Source: Asanoa siamensis
GTDB lineage: Bacteria > Actinomycetota > Actinomycetes > Mycobacteriales > Micromonosporaceae
DNA length: 64,000 nucleotides
Reading direction: 5' to 3'
Assembly (NCBI RefSeq): GCF_016862555.1
Contig: NZ_BONE01000002.1
Span: forward strand, 169,366-233,365
Below, in pieces: positions 1 through 7,982 of the stretch (position 1 is its first letter; every line of letters starts with the position of its first letter). The notes under the pieces are model-generated. The model saw nothing but the letters and a program-made list of their open reading frames with translations. It made no database searches and was not told the origin of the DNA. A program made the position numbers and the translations under genes.

Positions 1-2
1 GG

Positions 3-401
3 TTCGGCTACGAGGCCGCCCTGCGATGGTCCGACATGGACGTCTACGGGCACGTCAACAACGCGCGCTTCCTCACGCTCTACGAGGAGGCGCGCGTTGC
101 GCTGATGTTCACGGAGGCCCGCAAGCAGGGGCTGACCAGCCTGGAGGAGGGTGTGGTCATCGCCCGGCACGAGGTCGACTACCTCCGGCCGGTCGACTAC
201 GGCGACACGGTCCGCATCGAGATGTGGATCGACGAGCTGCGGCCGTCCCGGTTCGTGGTGGCCTACGAGCTGTTCGACGACGGCGTGGTCGCCAGCCGGG
301 CGAAGTCCGTGTGCGTGCCCTACGACCTCACCGCCGCGCGGCCCCGCCGGCTCTCACCCGGCGAACGGGCGTTCTTCGAGCCGTACCTCGCGCGGCCATG
401 A
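3..401 (+). CDS. acyl-CoA thioesterase, hotdog fold (5' partial)
   Basis: The reading frame is open from base 3 and enters from outside the window, so the true start is missing; the Met at 36 is internal. The visible 132 residues match 4-hydroxybenzoyl-CoA/YbgC-type hotdog thioesterases. They begin with RWSDMDVYGHVNNARFL, in which the first-turn Asp and the GHVNN run form the active-site region, followed by a central helix (LYEEARVALM). The family hydrolyses acyl-CoA thioesters in the cytoplasm; the substrate is not readable. It overlaps the next gene by ATGA, so the two are probably co-translated. From memory, the M. tuberculosis counterpart Rv2475c is also followed by an unknown gene of about 220 residues. 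Confidence 0.85.
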   Translation, partial: FGYEAALRWSDMDVYGHVNNARFLTLYEEARVALMFTEARKQGLTSLEEGVVIARHEVDYLRPVDYGDTVRIEMWIDELRPSRFVVAYELFDDGVVASRAKSVCVPYDLTAARPRRLSPGERAFFEPYLARP

Positions 402-1057
402 CCCACGGCCTGACCTCCCGCGCGGACGTCGGCGCGTTCCTGAGCCGGCTGATCCGGCTCGACGCGGCCACGGTGGTCCGCCTGCGCCCCGGTGACGGTC
501 ACACGCAGCTCTGGGCGCCGCTGCCGTGGGGCGTGCTGGTCGGCCGGTCCGTGGCCGGTGGCGCCGGCGTCGACGCGACGGTGTCCGCCGCGGCCCTGTT
601 CGAGGAGGTCGCCCGCGGCGGCGCCAACCTGCCGCCGCGGCGCGACCGGGACTGGCGCTGGCCGCTGCCGCCCGCCGCCGGCGAGCGCGTGGTCGAGTCG
701 GTGCCGGCGGTCGAGATCCGTCGGGTCGCCGCCGCCGCGGCCGGCACGCTGCGCACCGCGACGCGGGAGGGCGTCGGCGGCCGGGCGGTCGGCCAGCGGG
801 CGCTGCGGGACGCGCTGCTCGACCATGTGCCCATCGTGGTCAGTGCCGAACAGGCGACCGTGGATGTGTCGCAACGGTTGATCCAGGCCGTCGTCCGAAT
901 GGGTTTTCTGGGGCCTCCCGACACCGATCAAGGCCGTGCCATCGATGTCCGGGTATCCGGGAGATGGACAGGCCTCGCTGCACCGTACGGGGTCGCGTGG
1001 TTACCGCCCGCTCAGCAATTCTCCCTAAAACCGACATCGACTCGTACTTTCGGATGA
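398..1057 (+). CDS. conserved hypothetical protein (219 aa)
   Basis: The start codon overlaps the thioesterase stop (ATGA at 398-401), which fixes this start and suggests translational coupling. The product is a soluble 219-residue protein rich in Ala, Arg and Val, with no signal peptide, membrane helix or metal motif that I recognise. Its first 170 residues have the biased composition typical of coding sequence here; the last 40 residues (after about SQRLIQAVVRMGF) are less GC-biased and may be a C-terminal extension. It probably works with the thioesterase because of the coupling, but the role is unknown. Length and position resemble Rv2474c of M. tuberculosis (recollection, not checked). 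Confidence 0.72.
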   Translation: MTHGLTSRADVGAFLSRLIRLDAATVVRLRPGDGHTQLWAPLPWGVLVGRSVAGGAGVDATVSAAALFEEVARGGANLPPRRDRDWRWPLPPAAGERVVESVPAVEIRRVAAAAAGTLRTATREGVGGRAVGQRALRDALLDHVPIVVSAEQATVDVSQRLIQAVVRMGFLGPPDTDQGRAIDVRVSGRWTGLAAPYGVAWLPPAQQFSLKPTSTRTFG

Positions 1058-1186
1058 TCTGAGGCTGGCCATTCGGGTCCGGCCTGCCGTTGGGGGGATG
1101 CCCTCCGCGAGCCTTCCGGGTACCGTCACCCCGGGTCCCACGCAACGTACGCGGACGGATTCGCTGGGGAGTGAGGTGCGCGAGCG

Positions 1187-1777
1187 ATGCCTTGGTGGTC
1201 ATGGCGTCCCGGCCACGCCGGTGGGGTTGAGTCCGAGCTTCGGGCGGAGGACGGCAACGTCCGATTGGGAGTGCCGCCGCAACGCGATCCCAACGCCGTA
1301 GTCCTCGATCCGCTGGCCGTCCTCGCCGTGCCGCGCGAAACGCCCGACAAGCCCGCCACGGTCGAGCCGGTGAGCCTGCCCCGCCTCGGCGAGGCCCTCG
1401 ACCTGCTCGACATCCGCTACCTCGCCGACGGCGACGGCAGCCTGCTGGCGATGTGGGAACGCCACGCGGTGCTGTTCACGCTGGAGGGCCCGGAAGACGA
1501 GATCCTGGTGATCCGCGCCCGTCCACACTCGACGGTCCCGCCGGACTGGGCCGACCGCGCCTACCGCGTCGTCAACGAGTGGAACCACACGCGCCGCTTC
1601 TGCAAGGCCTACGTGGGCGACCCGACGGAACGCGGCCAGCTACCCATCTACGCGGAGATCCAGGTGCCACTCGGCGCCGGCGCGCACGACGCGCTGATCG
1701 TCGAGATGCTCGACTGCGGCGCCGCGGTCTCCAGCACGTTCGTCGACTGGCTCCACGACGAAGGCGCACTCCTCTAA
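1187..1777 (+). CDS. YbjN-domain protein
   Basis: This 196-residue cytoplasmic protein has a C-terminal part (about residues 65-196) that reads as a YbjN / T3SS-chaperone-like fold: LGEALDLLDIRYLADGDG, then a beta strand (ERHAVLFTLEG), a helix with VVNEWNHTRRFCKAY, and an acidic C-terminal helix. YbjN proteins are small alpha/beta proteins proposed to act as chaperone-like or sensory regulators; no enzymatic residues are expected. The first 60 residues look unstructured. No good Shine-Dalgarno precedes the ATG at 1187, so the true start may lie further in. Transcription seems to end in the repeat-filled region that follows. Confidence 0.72.
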   Translation: MPWWSWRPGHAGGVESELRAEDGNVRLGVPPQRDPNAVVLDPLAVLAVPRETPDKPATVEPVSLPRLGEALDLLDIRYLADGDGSLLAMWERHAVLFTLEGPEDEILVIRARPHSTVPPDWADRAYRVVNEWNHTRRFCKAYVGDPTERGQLPIYAEIQVPLGAGAHDALIVEMLDCGAAVSSTFVDWLHDEGALL

Positions 1778-1779
1778 AG

Positions 1780-1905
1780 CGAGGATCCGGTCTAAGGCGC
1801 GAATCCGGTTCAACGACGAGGTTCCAGTTCACGGCGAGGATCCGGTTCAAAGGCGAGGATCCAGTTCACGGCGAGGATCCGGTTCAAAGGCGAGGATCCA
1901 GATCC
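1780..1905. repeat. tandem 18-19 bp repeats
   Basis: About seven head-to-tail copies of an 18-19 bp unit built on GCGAGGATCCGGTTCA, with variants GGTTCCAGTTCAC and GATCCAGTTCAC alternating. The later copies are nearly identical, a sign of recent slippage or unequal exchange. They lie directly after the YbjN gene stop. A single related GCGAGGATCCG occurs at 25,631, just after pepN. Confidence 0.8.
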
Positions 1906-1927
1906 GGTCCCGGGTCCGTCGTGAGCG

Positions 1928-1951
1928 CGACCGTCGCTCCCGCCGGACACC
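1928..1951 (-). repeat. dispersed intergenic repeat, copy 1
   Basis: A 24-bp sequence read on the minus strand as GGTGTCCGGCGG followed by GAGCGACGGTCG. It is identical to 51,745-51,768 on the plus strand, and its core GGGAGCGACGG also occurs at 2,335-2,366 and 14,627-14,660. All copies lie between genes. Confidence 0.75.
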
Positions 1952-2043
1952 GGGCCGGGCCCGAGGGGGCCCGTCCCTGCCAGGCCCGCGGTCCACAACC
2001 GAAACCCGCCGCCGCAAGCCTTGCCGCCGGCGCAAGCCCTTCC

Positions 2044-2220
2044 CGTCGCCGCAGCCTGCTGCGCCGCCGCAGCCCGCCGCGCCGCCGCAGCCCGCCGCGC
2101 CGCCGCAGCCCGCCGCGCCGCCTTAGTCCGCCGCGCCGCCTTGGTCCGGCGTGCGGCCGGAGCCGTGCCGCCGTAGTCCGGCGTGCGGCCGGAGCCGTGC
2201 CGCCGTAGTCCGGCGTGCCG
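2044..2220. repeat. 15-bp and 32-bp tandem repeats
   Basis: Positions 2044 to about 2140 hold five or six copies of a 15-bp unit (CGCCGCAGCCCGCCG and variants). Positions 2144-2207 hold two exact copies of a 32-bp unit starting GTCCGGCGTGCGGCC, with a third partial copy from 2208. Frames through this block spell Arg/Ser/Pro repeats, but no start site or family supports a gene. Confidence 0.75.
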
Positions 2221-2270
2221 CGGGACCCGACCTCGCCGCGCAGCGGCCGCGCTTCGCATCGCCCAGTGAG

Positions 2271-2515
2271 GATCTTGGTAGATCTCTGTTGTTGGGGCGG
2301 CATTGCGATACCAAGATCTCGCTGTCGTGGAGCGGAGGGAGCGACGGCCGGACCACCGCGGACCCCCGGACCACAGTGATTCGTGCTTCAGGGAGCGGGA
2401 TCTTGGTACAACGCTGTTGTTGGGGCGGCAATGCGGTACCAAGATCTCGCTGCGGTGGAGCGGCGGACCGGGCCAGCGCGGACCCGGACCGCGGTGGTCC
2501 GGGGTTTAGGGGAGC
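2271..2515. repeat. duplicated 128-bp element with inner hairpin
   Basis: Two copies spaced 128 bp apart. Each carries a perfect 10-bp inverted repeat, GATCTTGGTA ... TACCAAGATC (2271-2280/2309-2318 and 2399-2408/2437-2446), around a conserved 28-base loop containing TGTTGTTGGGGCGGCA. The outer part carries the GGGAGCGACGG dispersed core. It lies at the 3' end of the beta-propeller gene and could act as a transcription end or a REP-like element. Confidence 0.75.
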
Positions 2516-3765
2516 GGGAACATTCCGATCCTGCCGTGGTACTCCTTGCCGAGTTTGTCCGTGTCGGAGCCCACGTAGAGGCCGGTCGTCGTCGCGACGA
2601 TCGCGCGGGCGCCCACGCCTCGGCTGCGGGTCGGGTTCCAGGGCAGGGCCTTGCCCGTTCGCGGGTTGATGGCGCCGATGCCGGGACGGTCGACCGCGCC
2701 CGGGCCTTTGGTCTTCTTGCCGTGCGGGTTGTCCAGCCACTGCTGGTGGCCGCCGACGTAGACCGCACTGCCCGTCACCGACACCGAGAACAGCGTGTTG
2801 CCGCCGGTCTGGTTGACCCACGTCGGCTTGTGCGCGCCCTTGCCCGCGCTCTCGAAGCGGGCCGCCGCGTCGCACATCTTGCCCGGACCCGTCAGCGCGC
2901 CGGTCGTCACCGTGACGAAGTATGAGCCGTCCGGGGAGAAGTCGACGCCGCGCAGGTACGTGTCGAGCGACTGGTCGCACTGTGAGCGGAACGCGTCCGT
3001 GTACCAGTTGGCGACCAGCGCCTTCGGGCCCGACACGTCGAGCATCGCGAGTTGGAAGCGGGGCTGGCCGCCCGCGTGGGTGAGGGCGCCCGTGACGACC
3101 AGGCGGCGGCCGTCGGGGGACAGGGCCATGTCCTCGACCCGGACCCGGGCCATGTCCTTGGCCGCCAGTTTCGCGTCGAAGCCGGTGTCGACCGCGCCGG
3201 TGACGCCGTCCAGGCGGGCCAGGCCGGCCCGGGGCACGCCGTTGACCGACGAGAACGGGCCGCCGGCGTAGAGGCGCTTGCCCGAGACGGCGAGCGTACG
3301 CACGTCGCCCCAGTTGATCTCCGCGTCGAAGGGGCGGACGCGGGCGCCGGTGGAGACCGAGAGGCGGGCGAGGCCGCGCGACTCGACGCCGTTCACGGTG
3401 CGGAACGCGCCGCCGACATAGACGGTGTTGTCCGGGCCCGCGGCCAGCGCGTACACCGAACCGTCGACCCGGGGGGCGAAGTTGCCGCGGATCACGCCCG
3501 TCTTGGCGTCGAAGGCGAAGAGGTACGGCCGCCGCTGGGGTGGCCGCATCGTGCCTTCGTCGGTGACGGTGCTGAACGTGCCGCCGACCACCACCGTCCG
3601 GCCCACGACCGCGATCGCCCGGACGGTGCCGTCCAGGGCGTGCGGGGTGAAGTCGACCGGGTTCGGCGACACCACCGTGGGCTGGGCCACGTCGGCGGCG
3701 GCGGGGAGCACGCCGGCGATCCCGGCGGCGACGAGCACGGCGGCGGCGATGATTCGGCGACGCAT
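2506..3765 (-). CDS. secreted beta-propeller (delta-60-repeat-like) protein
   Basis: This 419-residue exported protein opens with a clear Sec signal peptide (MRRRIIAAAVLVAAGIAGVLPAAADVA, cleavage near residue 25). The mature part is made of repeated blades: 'V...ALAVVGRTVVVGGTFSTV', 'VYALAAGPDNTVYVGGAFRTVNG', 'VRTLAVSGKRLYAGGPFSSVNG', each followed by 'LARLDxxTGAVDxxFDA'. These are the VGG-F-V-NG motifs of delta-60/WD40-like propellers in actinobacterial surface proteins. Repeats three to seven are less regular. No catalytic residues are apparent, so binding or a structural role is likelier than enzymatic action. The TAA stop at 2506 lies in the second copy of the 128-bp repeat. No operon partner is evident. 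Confidence 0.8.
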   Translation of the reverse strand: MRRRIIAAAVLVAAGIAGVLPAAADVAQPTVVSPNPVDFTPHALDGTVRAIAVVGRTVVVGGTFSTVTDEGTMRPPQRRPYLFAFDAKTGVIRGNFAPRVDGSVYALAAGPDNTVYVGGAFRTVNGVESRGLARLSVSTGARVRPFDAEINWGDVRTLAVSGKRLYAGGPFSSVNGVPRAGLARLDGVTGAVDTGFDAKLAAKDMARVRVEDMALSPDGRRLVVTGALTHAGGQPRFQLAMLDVSGPKALVANWYTDAFRSQCDQSLDTYLRGVDFSPDGSYFVTVTTGALTGPGKMCDAAARFESAGKGAHKPTWVNQTGGNTLFSVSVTGSAVYVGGHQQWLDNPHGKKTKGPGAVDRPGIGAINPRTGKALPWNPTRSRGVGARAIVATTTGLYVGSDTDKLGKEYHGRIGMFPLP

Positions 3766-3836
3766 GCGGGCGGGGCTCCTCGGGTGAGGCTGCGGTGGTC
3801 GTGCGGATCAACGACCGAGAAGTCCCCGCGACGCGT

Positions 3837-4262
3837 TTATGTCGGATTTGTGCCCGCGTCGTCCATCGTGTTGACCATGAAGTACGCCGCCCGCTCGAGG
3901 TACTCCCAGAGCGTCTGGTGCTGATCGGCCGGCAGGTCGAGCGAGTCGACCGCGTCCCGCATGTGCCGCAGCCAGGCGTCCCGCTCCGCCGGGCCGACCC
4001 GGAACGGGGCGTGCCGCATGCGCAGGCGGGGGTGGCCGCGGGAGGCGGAGTAGGTGTTGGGGCCGCCCCAGTACTGCATCAGGAACAACCGCAGGCGCTC
4101 CTCCGCCGGGCCCAGGTCTTCCTCGGGGTAGAGCGGCCGGAGCAGCGGGTCGTCGGCCAGGCCCTCGTAGAAGCGGGCGACCAGCTTGCGGAAGGTCGGC
4201 TCACCGCCCACGAGGTCGTAGAAGGTCGGCTGGTCGGCTCCGGGTCGCGTCACGCTATCCAT
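3837..4262 (-). CDS. glbO: truncated haemoglobin, group II (trHbO)
   Basis: A small cytoplasmic haem protein of the 2-on-2 globin family that binds O2/NO and is linked to respiration and redox protection. Visible are [22 protein letters not shown] (helices A-B with the Tyr B10 FY), [24 protein letters not shown] (CD region, with Tyr CD1 in QYWGG), [12 protein letters not shown] with the proximal His F8, and ERDAWLRHM with the group II Trp G8. These agree closely with mycobacterial GlbO. Start choice is open: ATG 4262 is taken, but an in-frame GTG at 4253 has AGGATGG five bases upstream and would fit better; the ATG at 4289 has no ribosome site. It is transcribed alone, before the strong terminator at 4323-4360. 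Confidence 0.9.
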   Translation of the reverse strand: MDSVTRPGADQPTFYDLVGGEPTFRKLVARFYEGLADDPLLRPLYPEEDLGPAEERLRLFLMQYWGGPNTYSASRGHPRLRMRHAPFRVGPAERDAWLRHMRDAVDSLDLPADQHQTLWEYLERAAYFMVNTMDDAGTNPT

Positions 4263-4322
4263 CCTGCCAGGCGGGAATCCGAGATCCATTCACGCACGAC
4301 TGTGCCGTGCGGCACGACGGTA

Positions 4323-4360
4323 CGACGAAGGCCCGGCCGGAGTCGGCCGGGCCTTCGTCG
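4323..4360 (-). terminator. strong intrinsic terminator
   Basis: A perfect 17-bp inverted repeat (4323-4339 and 4344-4360) with a 4-base loop (GAGT), containing CGACGAAGGCCCGGCCG. It starts 9 bases after the stop of the DUF5130 gene on the minus strand and closes the ctaJ-DUF5130 operon. The U-tract is poor, as is usual in high-GC actinobacteria. Confidence 0.85.
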
Positions 4361-4368
4361 AACGAGCG

Positions 4369-4851
4369 TCAGGAGCGACCGGCGCGCGTGGCGAGCTGGT
4401 CGAGGCCGCTGATGATGCCGCCGGCCAGGTCGCCGCCGCCGAACGCCGCCACCATCGAGAGGGCGGCGAGCTTGGCGTCGCGGTCCGGGATGCGCCGGCG
4501 GGCGTCGCCGCCGGTGACGACCTCGAGCACCCGCTGGTTGGGGCTCACCGCGATCAGCACGGCCGACGCGACGTTGGGCAGTTGCTGGTGCATCCGCTCG
4601 GCGTGGTCGCGGACCGGCTCCTCCAACTCTCCGACGTAGACGGAGAAGGTGAGGCCGGTCGCCCGGTCGGCGGTGCGCAGCGCCTCGTCGAGGCGGAGGA
4701 GCTGGCGCGTGTTGAAGGGGCCCTGGAGCACCTCGGGCTGACCGTAGCGGTCCTCCTCGATCAGCTCCGCGCGGTGCTGCGCGGCCTCGGACGGAGCCTC
4801 GTCGGGCTCGCGTGCGAGCAGCGGCCCCGGCGTGCGGTCACCAGCGGTCAC
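4369..4851 (-). CDS. DUF5130 family protein
   Basis: A 161-residue protein with the order found in actinobacterial DUF5130 (TPM-phosphatase-like) proteins: QGPFNTRQLLRLDEALRTAD, then TGLTFSVYVGELEEPVRDHAERMH, then a beta strand SAVLIAVSPNQRVLEVVTGGDARRRI, ending in a glycine-rich segment (AAFGGGDLAGGIISGLDQLA). Function is unknown; the fold suggests a small soluble or peripheral phosphatase-like domain. The start is GTG 4851, preceded by GGAGG at a 5-base gap; longer in-frame extensions have no ribosome site. It overlaps the end of ctaJ by 14 bp, so the pair is an operon closed by the 4323-4360 terminator. Confidence 0.85.
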   Translation of the reverse strand: MTAGDRTPGPLLAREPDEAPSEAAQHRAELIEEDRYGQPEVLQGPFNTRQLLRLDEALRTADRATGLTFSVYVGELEEPVRDHAERMHQQLPNVASAVLIAVSPNQRVLEVVTGGDARRRIPDRDAKLAALSMVAAFGGGDLAGGIISGLDQLATRAGRS

Positions 4852-5173
4852 TTGCGCCTCCAACCTTGCCCGCCGACGCCGCGGACGGCACCGGCTCGAT
4901 CGCACCCGCCGGGCCGCCGTAGGTGGCGCCCGCGGTGGACAGCGCACGGGTCTCGCCGGCCTCGATCATGTGCGAGTCCGGCTCCTCGGGCGCGTGGGAG
5001 AGCAGCTCCGGCGCGGAGAGGAACCAGACCGGCCGGAAGTCGTAGGGCCGACCCGGCCGGTAACGCTTCGGACGCGGGCCACCGCCCGCTGCCGCCAGGC
5101 CGGCGATCACCAGTACGGCGGCCGCCGGAATGACGACGAAGTAGAGCACCGTCTCGGTAACTGACAACGCCAA
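4838..5173 (-). CDS. ctaJ: aa3-type cytochrome oxidase subunit CtaJ
   Basis: A 111-residue single-pass membrane protein. One N-terminal helix (TETVLYFVVIPAAAVLVIAGLAAAG, about residues 6-30) is followed by a cytoplasmic tail with PRPKRYRPGRPYDFRPVWFLSAPELL, the conserved block of CtaJ, an accessory subunit of the actinobacterial aa3 oxidase. It would sit in the cytoplasmic membrane with the bcc-aa3 supercomplex, whose other genes are not in this window. The start is TTG 5173, with AAAGG just upstream. The first gene of a two-gene operon with DUF5130. Confidence 0.8.
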   Translation of the reverse strand: MALSVTETVLYFVVIPAAAVLVIAGLAAAGGGPRPKRYRPGRPYDFRPVWFLSAPELLSHAPEEPDSHMIEAGETRALSTAGATYGGPAGAIEPVPSAASAGKVGGASDRW

Positions 5174-5194
5174 CGCACCTTTCGAGCCAGCCGG

Positions 5195-6646
5195 CTAGAC
5201 GCCGTTCACGGTAGCGGAGGGCGCGTCCGTCCAGATCGCCGGGTGGCGATCACCACGCCCGGCGAGTCCCTCCAGCTGCGCCGCCGCGGCCAGCAGCCGC
5301 GCGTCGTCGCCGAAGCGCCCGCTCAACAGAACCCCGACCGGTAGCCCGTCGGTGGTCGCGCCGGTCGGCACGGTCACCGAGGGTTGCCCGGTCACGTTGA
5401 AGATCGCACAGTACGGGGAGAAGCGCCGCTGCCGGTCGAAGTCCGCCGCGGGATCCTCCGCCGCGGTGAACCAGCCGACCTCGGCCTGCGGCACCGCCAG
5501 TGGCGGGCAGAGCAACACGTCGTAACCGGCCAGCCCGGCGAGCCCGTGCCGCACCCGGGTCTGCAGCTCGCTCAGCACCGCGATGAGCTGCCCCGCGCTG
5601 ACCGTCTCGCCGCGGGACCGCAGGTAGCGCGTCAACGGCAGCAGCGACGGTTCGAGTGCGGGCGGGATCGGGGCCAGCGCGAGGACGTACCAGAGCGTCT
5701 CGAACAGCGGCCACATGTCGGGCGTGAGCGGCGCCGTGACCTGCTCGACGTCGTGCCCGGCGCCGGCCAGCGCGCTCGCCGCGGCCTGGACCGCCGCCAC
5801 GCAGGCCGGGTCGACCTCGGTGTCGACCAGCATCGGCGTGGTGAACCAGCCGATCCGCAGCGGACCGGGCGCGGCGGTGCGGGCGGCGCCCAGGTAGCCA
5901 CCGCCCGGCGCGGGCGGCGCCAGGTAGGGCTCGCCGATCGTCGGCACGGCCATCGCGTCGAGGAACGCGGCCGCGTCGGTCACCGTGCGGGCGATCGCGC
6001 CGTGGGTGGGCAGCCCGAAGCCCGCGAACCCGAGCGGCCCGCCGGAGACCAGGCCGCGGCTGGGCTTGTAGCCGACCAGCCCGCAGATCGCCGCCGGGAT
6101 GCGCACGGAGCCGCCGCCGTCGGAGCCCTGCGCGACCGGGACCAGCCCGGCGGCGACGGCGGCCGCGGCGCCGCCGCTCGACCCGCCGGCCGTGTGGCGC
6201 GGCGACCACGGGTTGCGGGCCGGGGGAGCGACGAGGCTCTCGGCGTGGCATGAGCTGCCCAGCTCCGACGTGGTCGTCTTGCCGAGTGACACCGTGCCCG
6301 CCGCGCGCAGGTAGGTCACCACGTCGGCGTCGACCGGCGGGACGAAGTCGGCGAACGCGGCGGAGCCGAACGTCGTGCGTACGCCTGCGGTCAGGGTCAG
6401 GTCCTTGATCGCGGTCGGCACGCCGTGCAGCGGCCCGGTCGCCGCCGGCCGGGCCACGTCGAGGGCGACCGCCTCGGCGCGCGCCTGGTCCGCGGTCACG
6501 GTCACGAACGCGCCGACCTGGTCGCCGAACGCGGCGATCCGGGTCAGGTAGTGGTCGACCAGCTCGGCACTGGTCAGCTCCCCGCGGGCGATCGACGCGC
6601 CCTGTTCGAGGGCGGTCAGGTCGTGGAGGTCCGCCATGCCCTCCAT
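5195..6646 (-). CDS. amidase (amidase signature family)
   Basis: A 483-residue soluble amidohydrolase with a complete amidase-signature Ser-cisSer-Lys triad: Lys at about residue 81 (HGVPTAIKDL), cis-Ser in the GGSSGG loop (near 156) and nucleophile Ser near 180 in GSDGGGSVRIPA. The family hydrolyses C-N amide bonds of varied small amides. The length fits a stand-alone amidase; no gatB or gatC is nearby, so a GatA role is unlikely. Its start is 22 bp from the divergent kynureninase start, and the two may share a control region and a function in amide/tryptophan catabolism (inference). Met at 6637 is an alternative start. The upstream gap is too short for a classic leader. Confidence 0.88.
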   Translation of the reverse strand: MEGMADLHDLTALEQGASIARGELTSAELVDHYLTRIAAFGDQVGAFVTVTADQARAEAVALDVARPAATGPLHGVPTAIKDLTLTAGVRTTFGSAAFADFVPPVDADVVTYLRAAGTVSLGKTTTSELGSSCHAESLVAPPARNPWSPRHTAGGSSGGAAAAVAAGLVPVAQGSDGGGSVRIPAAICGLVGYKPSRGLVSGGPLGFAGFGLPTHGAIARTVTDAAAFLDAMAVPTIGEPYLAPPAPGGGYLGAARTAAPGPLRIGWFTTPMLVDTEVDPACVAAVQAAASALAGAGHDVEQVTAPLTPDMWPLFETLWYVLALAPIPPALEPSLLPLTRYLRSRGETVSAGQLIAVLSELQTRVRHGLAGLAGYDVLLCPPLAVPQAEVGWFTAAEDPAADFDRQRRFSPYCAIFNVTGQPSVTVPTGATTDGLPVGVLLSGRFGDDARLLAAAAQLEGLAGRGDRHPAIWTDAPSATVNGV

Positions 6647-6668
6647 CCTGCCCGGCTACGGTGTCCGC

Positions 6669-7919
6669 GTGCCCGTTGATCGCCTCTCCCAGGCCCGCCG
6701 TCTCGACGCCGAGGACCCGCTGGCCGCCTTCCGCGACGAGTTCGTCATCGACGAGCCCGACCTCGTCTACTTCGACGGCAACTCGCTGGGCCGGCTGCCG
6801 AAGACCACCCGGACCCGCCTCCGCGCCGCAGTCGACGAGGAGTGGGGCGTCGACCTCGTGCGCGGCTGGGACCGCTGGATCGGGCTCGCCCGCGAGGTGG
6901 GTGACCTGCTGGCCGGCGGCGTGGTCGAGGCCGCGCCGGGCGAGGTGGTGCTCGGCGACTCGACCAGCGTCAACCTCTACAAGCTCGCGAGCGCGGCCTG
7001 CGCCGCGCGGCCCGACCGGCGGGTGATCGTCACCGACGACGACAACTTCCCGACCGACCGGTACGTGCTGGAAGGCGTGGCCGCGGCGCGCGGCATGACG
7101 CTGCGGGTGATCCCGTCCGACCTGGACACCGGCGTCACGCTCGCCGCGGTGCGTGCGGCGCTCGACGACGACGTCGCGCTGGTCTGCCTGTCGCACGTCG
7201 CCTACCGCTCGGGCGCCATCGCCGACCTGCCGGCGATCACCGCCGCCGCGCACGCGGCCGGTGCGCTGGTGCTCTGGGACCTGTGCCACTCGGCGGGCGC
7301 GGTGCCGGTGCCGCTGCGCACAGCGGGGGTGGACCTCGCGGTCGGCTGCACCTACAAGCACCTCAACGGGGGCCCCGGCGCGCCGTCGTTCCTGTTCGTC
7401 CGCGCCGATCTGCAGGGTGAGCTGCGCCAGCCGATCTGGGGCTGGTTCGGGCAGCGGGACCAGTTCGCGATGGGGCCGGCGTACGACCCGGCGCCGTCGG
7501 TGGACCGGTTCCTGGTCGGGACCCCGCCGGTGCTCGGCGGCTACGCGGCGCAGTGCGGCGTCCAGCTCTCCGCGGCCGCCGGCATCGAGCGGATCTTCGC
7601 CAAGGGCACGGCGCTGGGGGACTTCGCGATCGAGCTGTACGACGAGTGGCTGGCGCCGCACGGCTTCGCGCTGGCCTCGCCACGGTCGGGCCGGGGCGCC
7701 CACGTGACGCTGCACCATCCGGCCGCCTGGCAGATCAGCCAGGCGCTGCGGGACTGCGCGGTGATCCCGGACTACCGCACCCCGGACCGGCTCCGGCTCG
7801 GCTTCGCGCCGCTCTACACCCGGTTCGTCGAGGTGCACGAGGGCTTCGACCGGCTCCGGACGATCATGGAAGCCGGGTCCTGGCGCCGGTTTTCCGCGAA
7901 TCGTTCTCGGGTTACCTGA
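6669..7919 (+). CDS. kynU: kynureninase
   Basis: A 416-residue PLP enzyme that cleaves L-kynurenine to anthranilate and alanine (3-hydroxykynurenine likewise), part of tryptophan degradation. Diagnostic segments are FDGNSLG (residues 35-41), GDSTSVNLYKL (phosphate/PLP contact), LWDLCHSAGAVPV with the PLP-pyridine Asp, and CTYKHLNGGPG with the Schiff-base Lys230. GTG 6669 is chosen: TACGGT lies 6 bases upstream and fits a leaderless -10 box, and a start at 6636 would run into the amidase start. No tryptophan dioxygenase or formamidase is in the window, although the divergent amidase could feed it. Confidence 0.93.
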   Translation: MPVDRLSQARRLDAEDPLAAFRDEFVIDEPDLVYFDGNSLGRLPKTTRTRLRAAVDEEWGVDLVRGWDRWIGLAREVGDLLAGGVVEAAPGEVVLGDSTSVNLYKLASAACAARPDRRVIVTDDDNFPTDRYVLEGVAAARGMTLRVIPSDLDTGVTLAAVRAALDDDVALVCLSHVAYRSGAIADLPAITAAAHAAGALVLWDLCHSAGAVPVPLRTAGVDLAVGCTYKHLNGGPGAPSFLFVRADLQGELRQPIWGWFGQRDQFAMGPAYDPAPSVDRFLVGTPPVLGGYAAQCGVQLSAAAGIERIFAKGTALGDFAIELYDEWLAPHGFALASPRSGRGAHVTLHHPAAWQISQALRDCAVIPDYRTPDRLRLGFAPLYTRFVEVHEGFDRLRTIMEAGSWRRFSANRSRVT

Positions 7920-7982
7920 CCGGTTCCGGCCTTTTGCGGCGATAGGCGGAGTTATCGTCTCCCCAGGCGGAGGGGGGCTTTC

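Noticed and set aside
1780..1905. CRISPR array
   Set aside because: The 18-19 bp units are contiguous with no spacers, so they are simple tandem repeats.
1453..2208. Arg-Arg-Arg-Ser-Pro repeat protein
   Set aside because: The first half is a shadow of the YbjN gene and the rest is the 15-bp tandem repeat; no start supports it.
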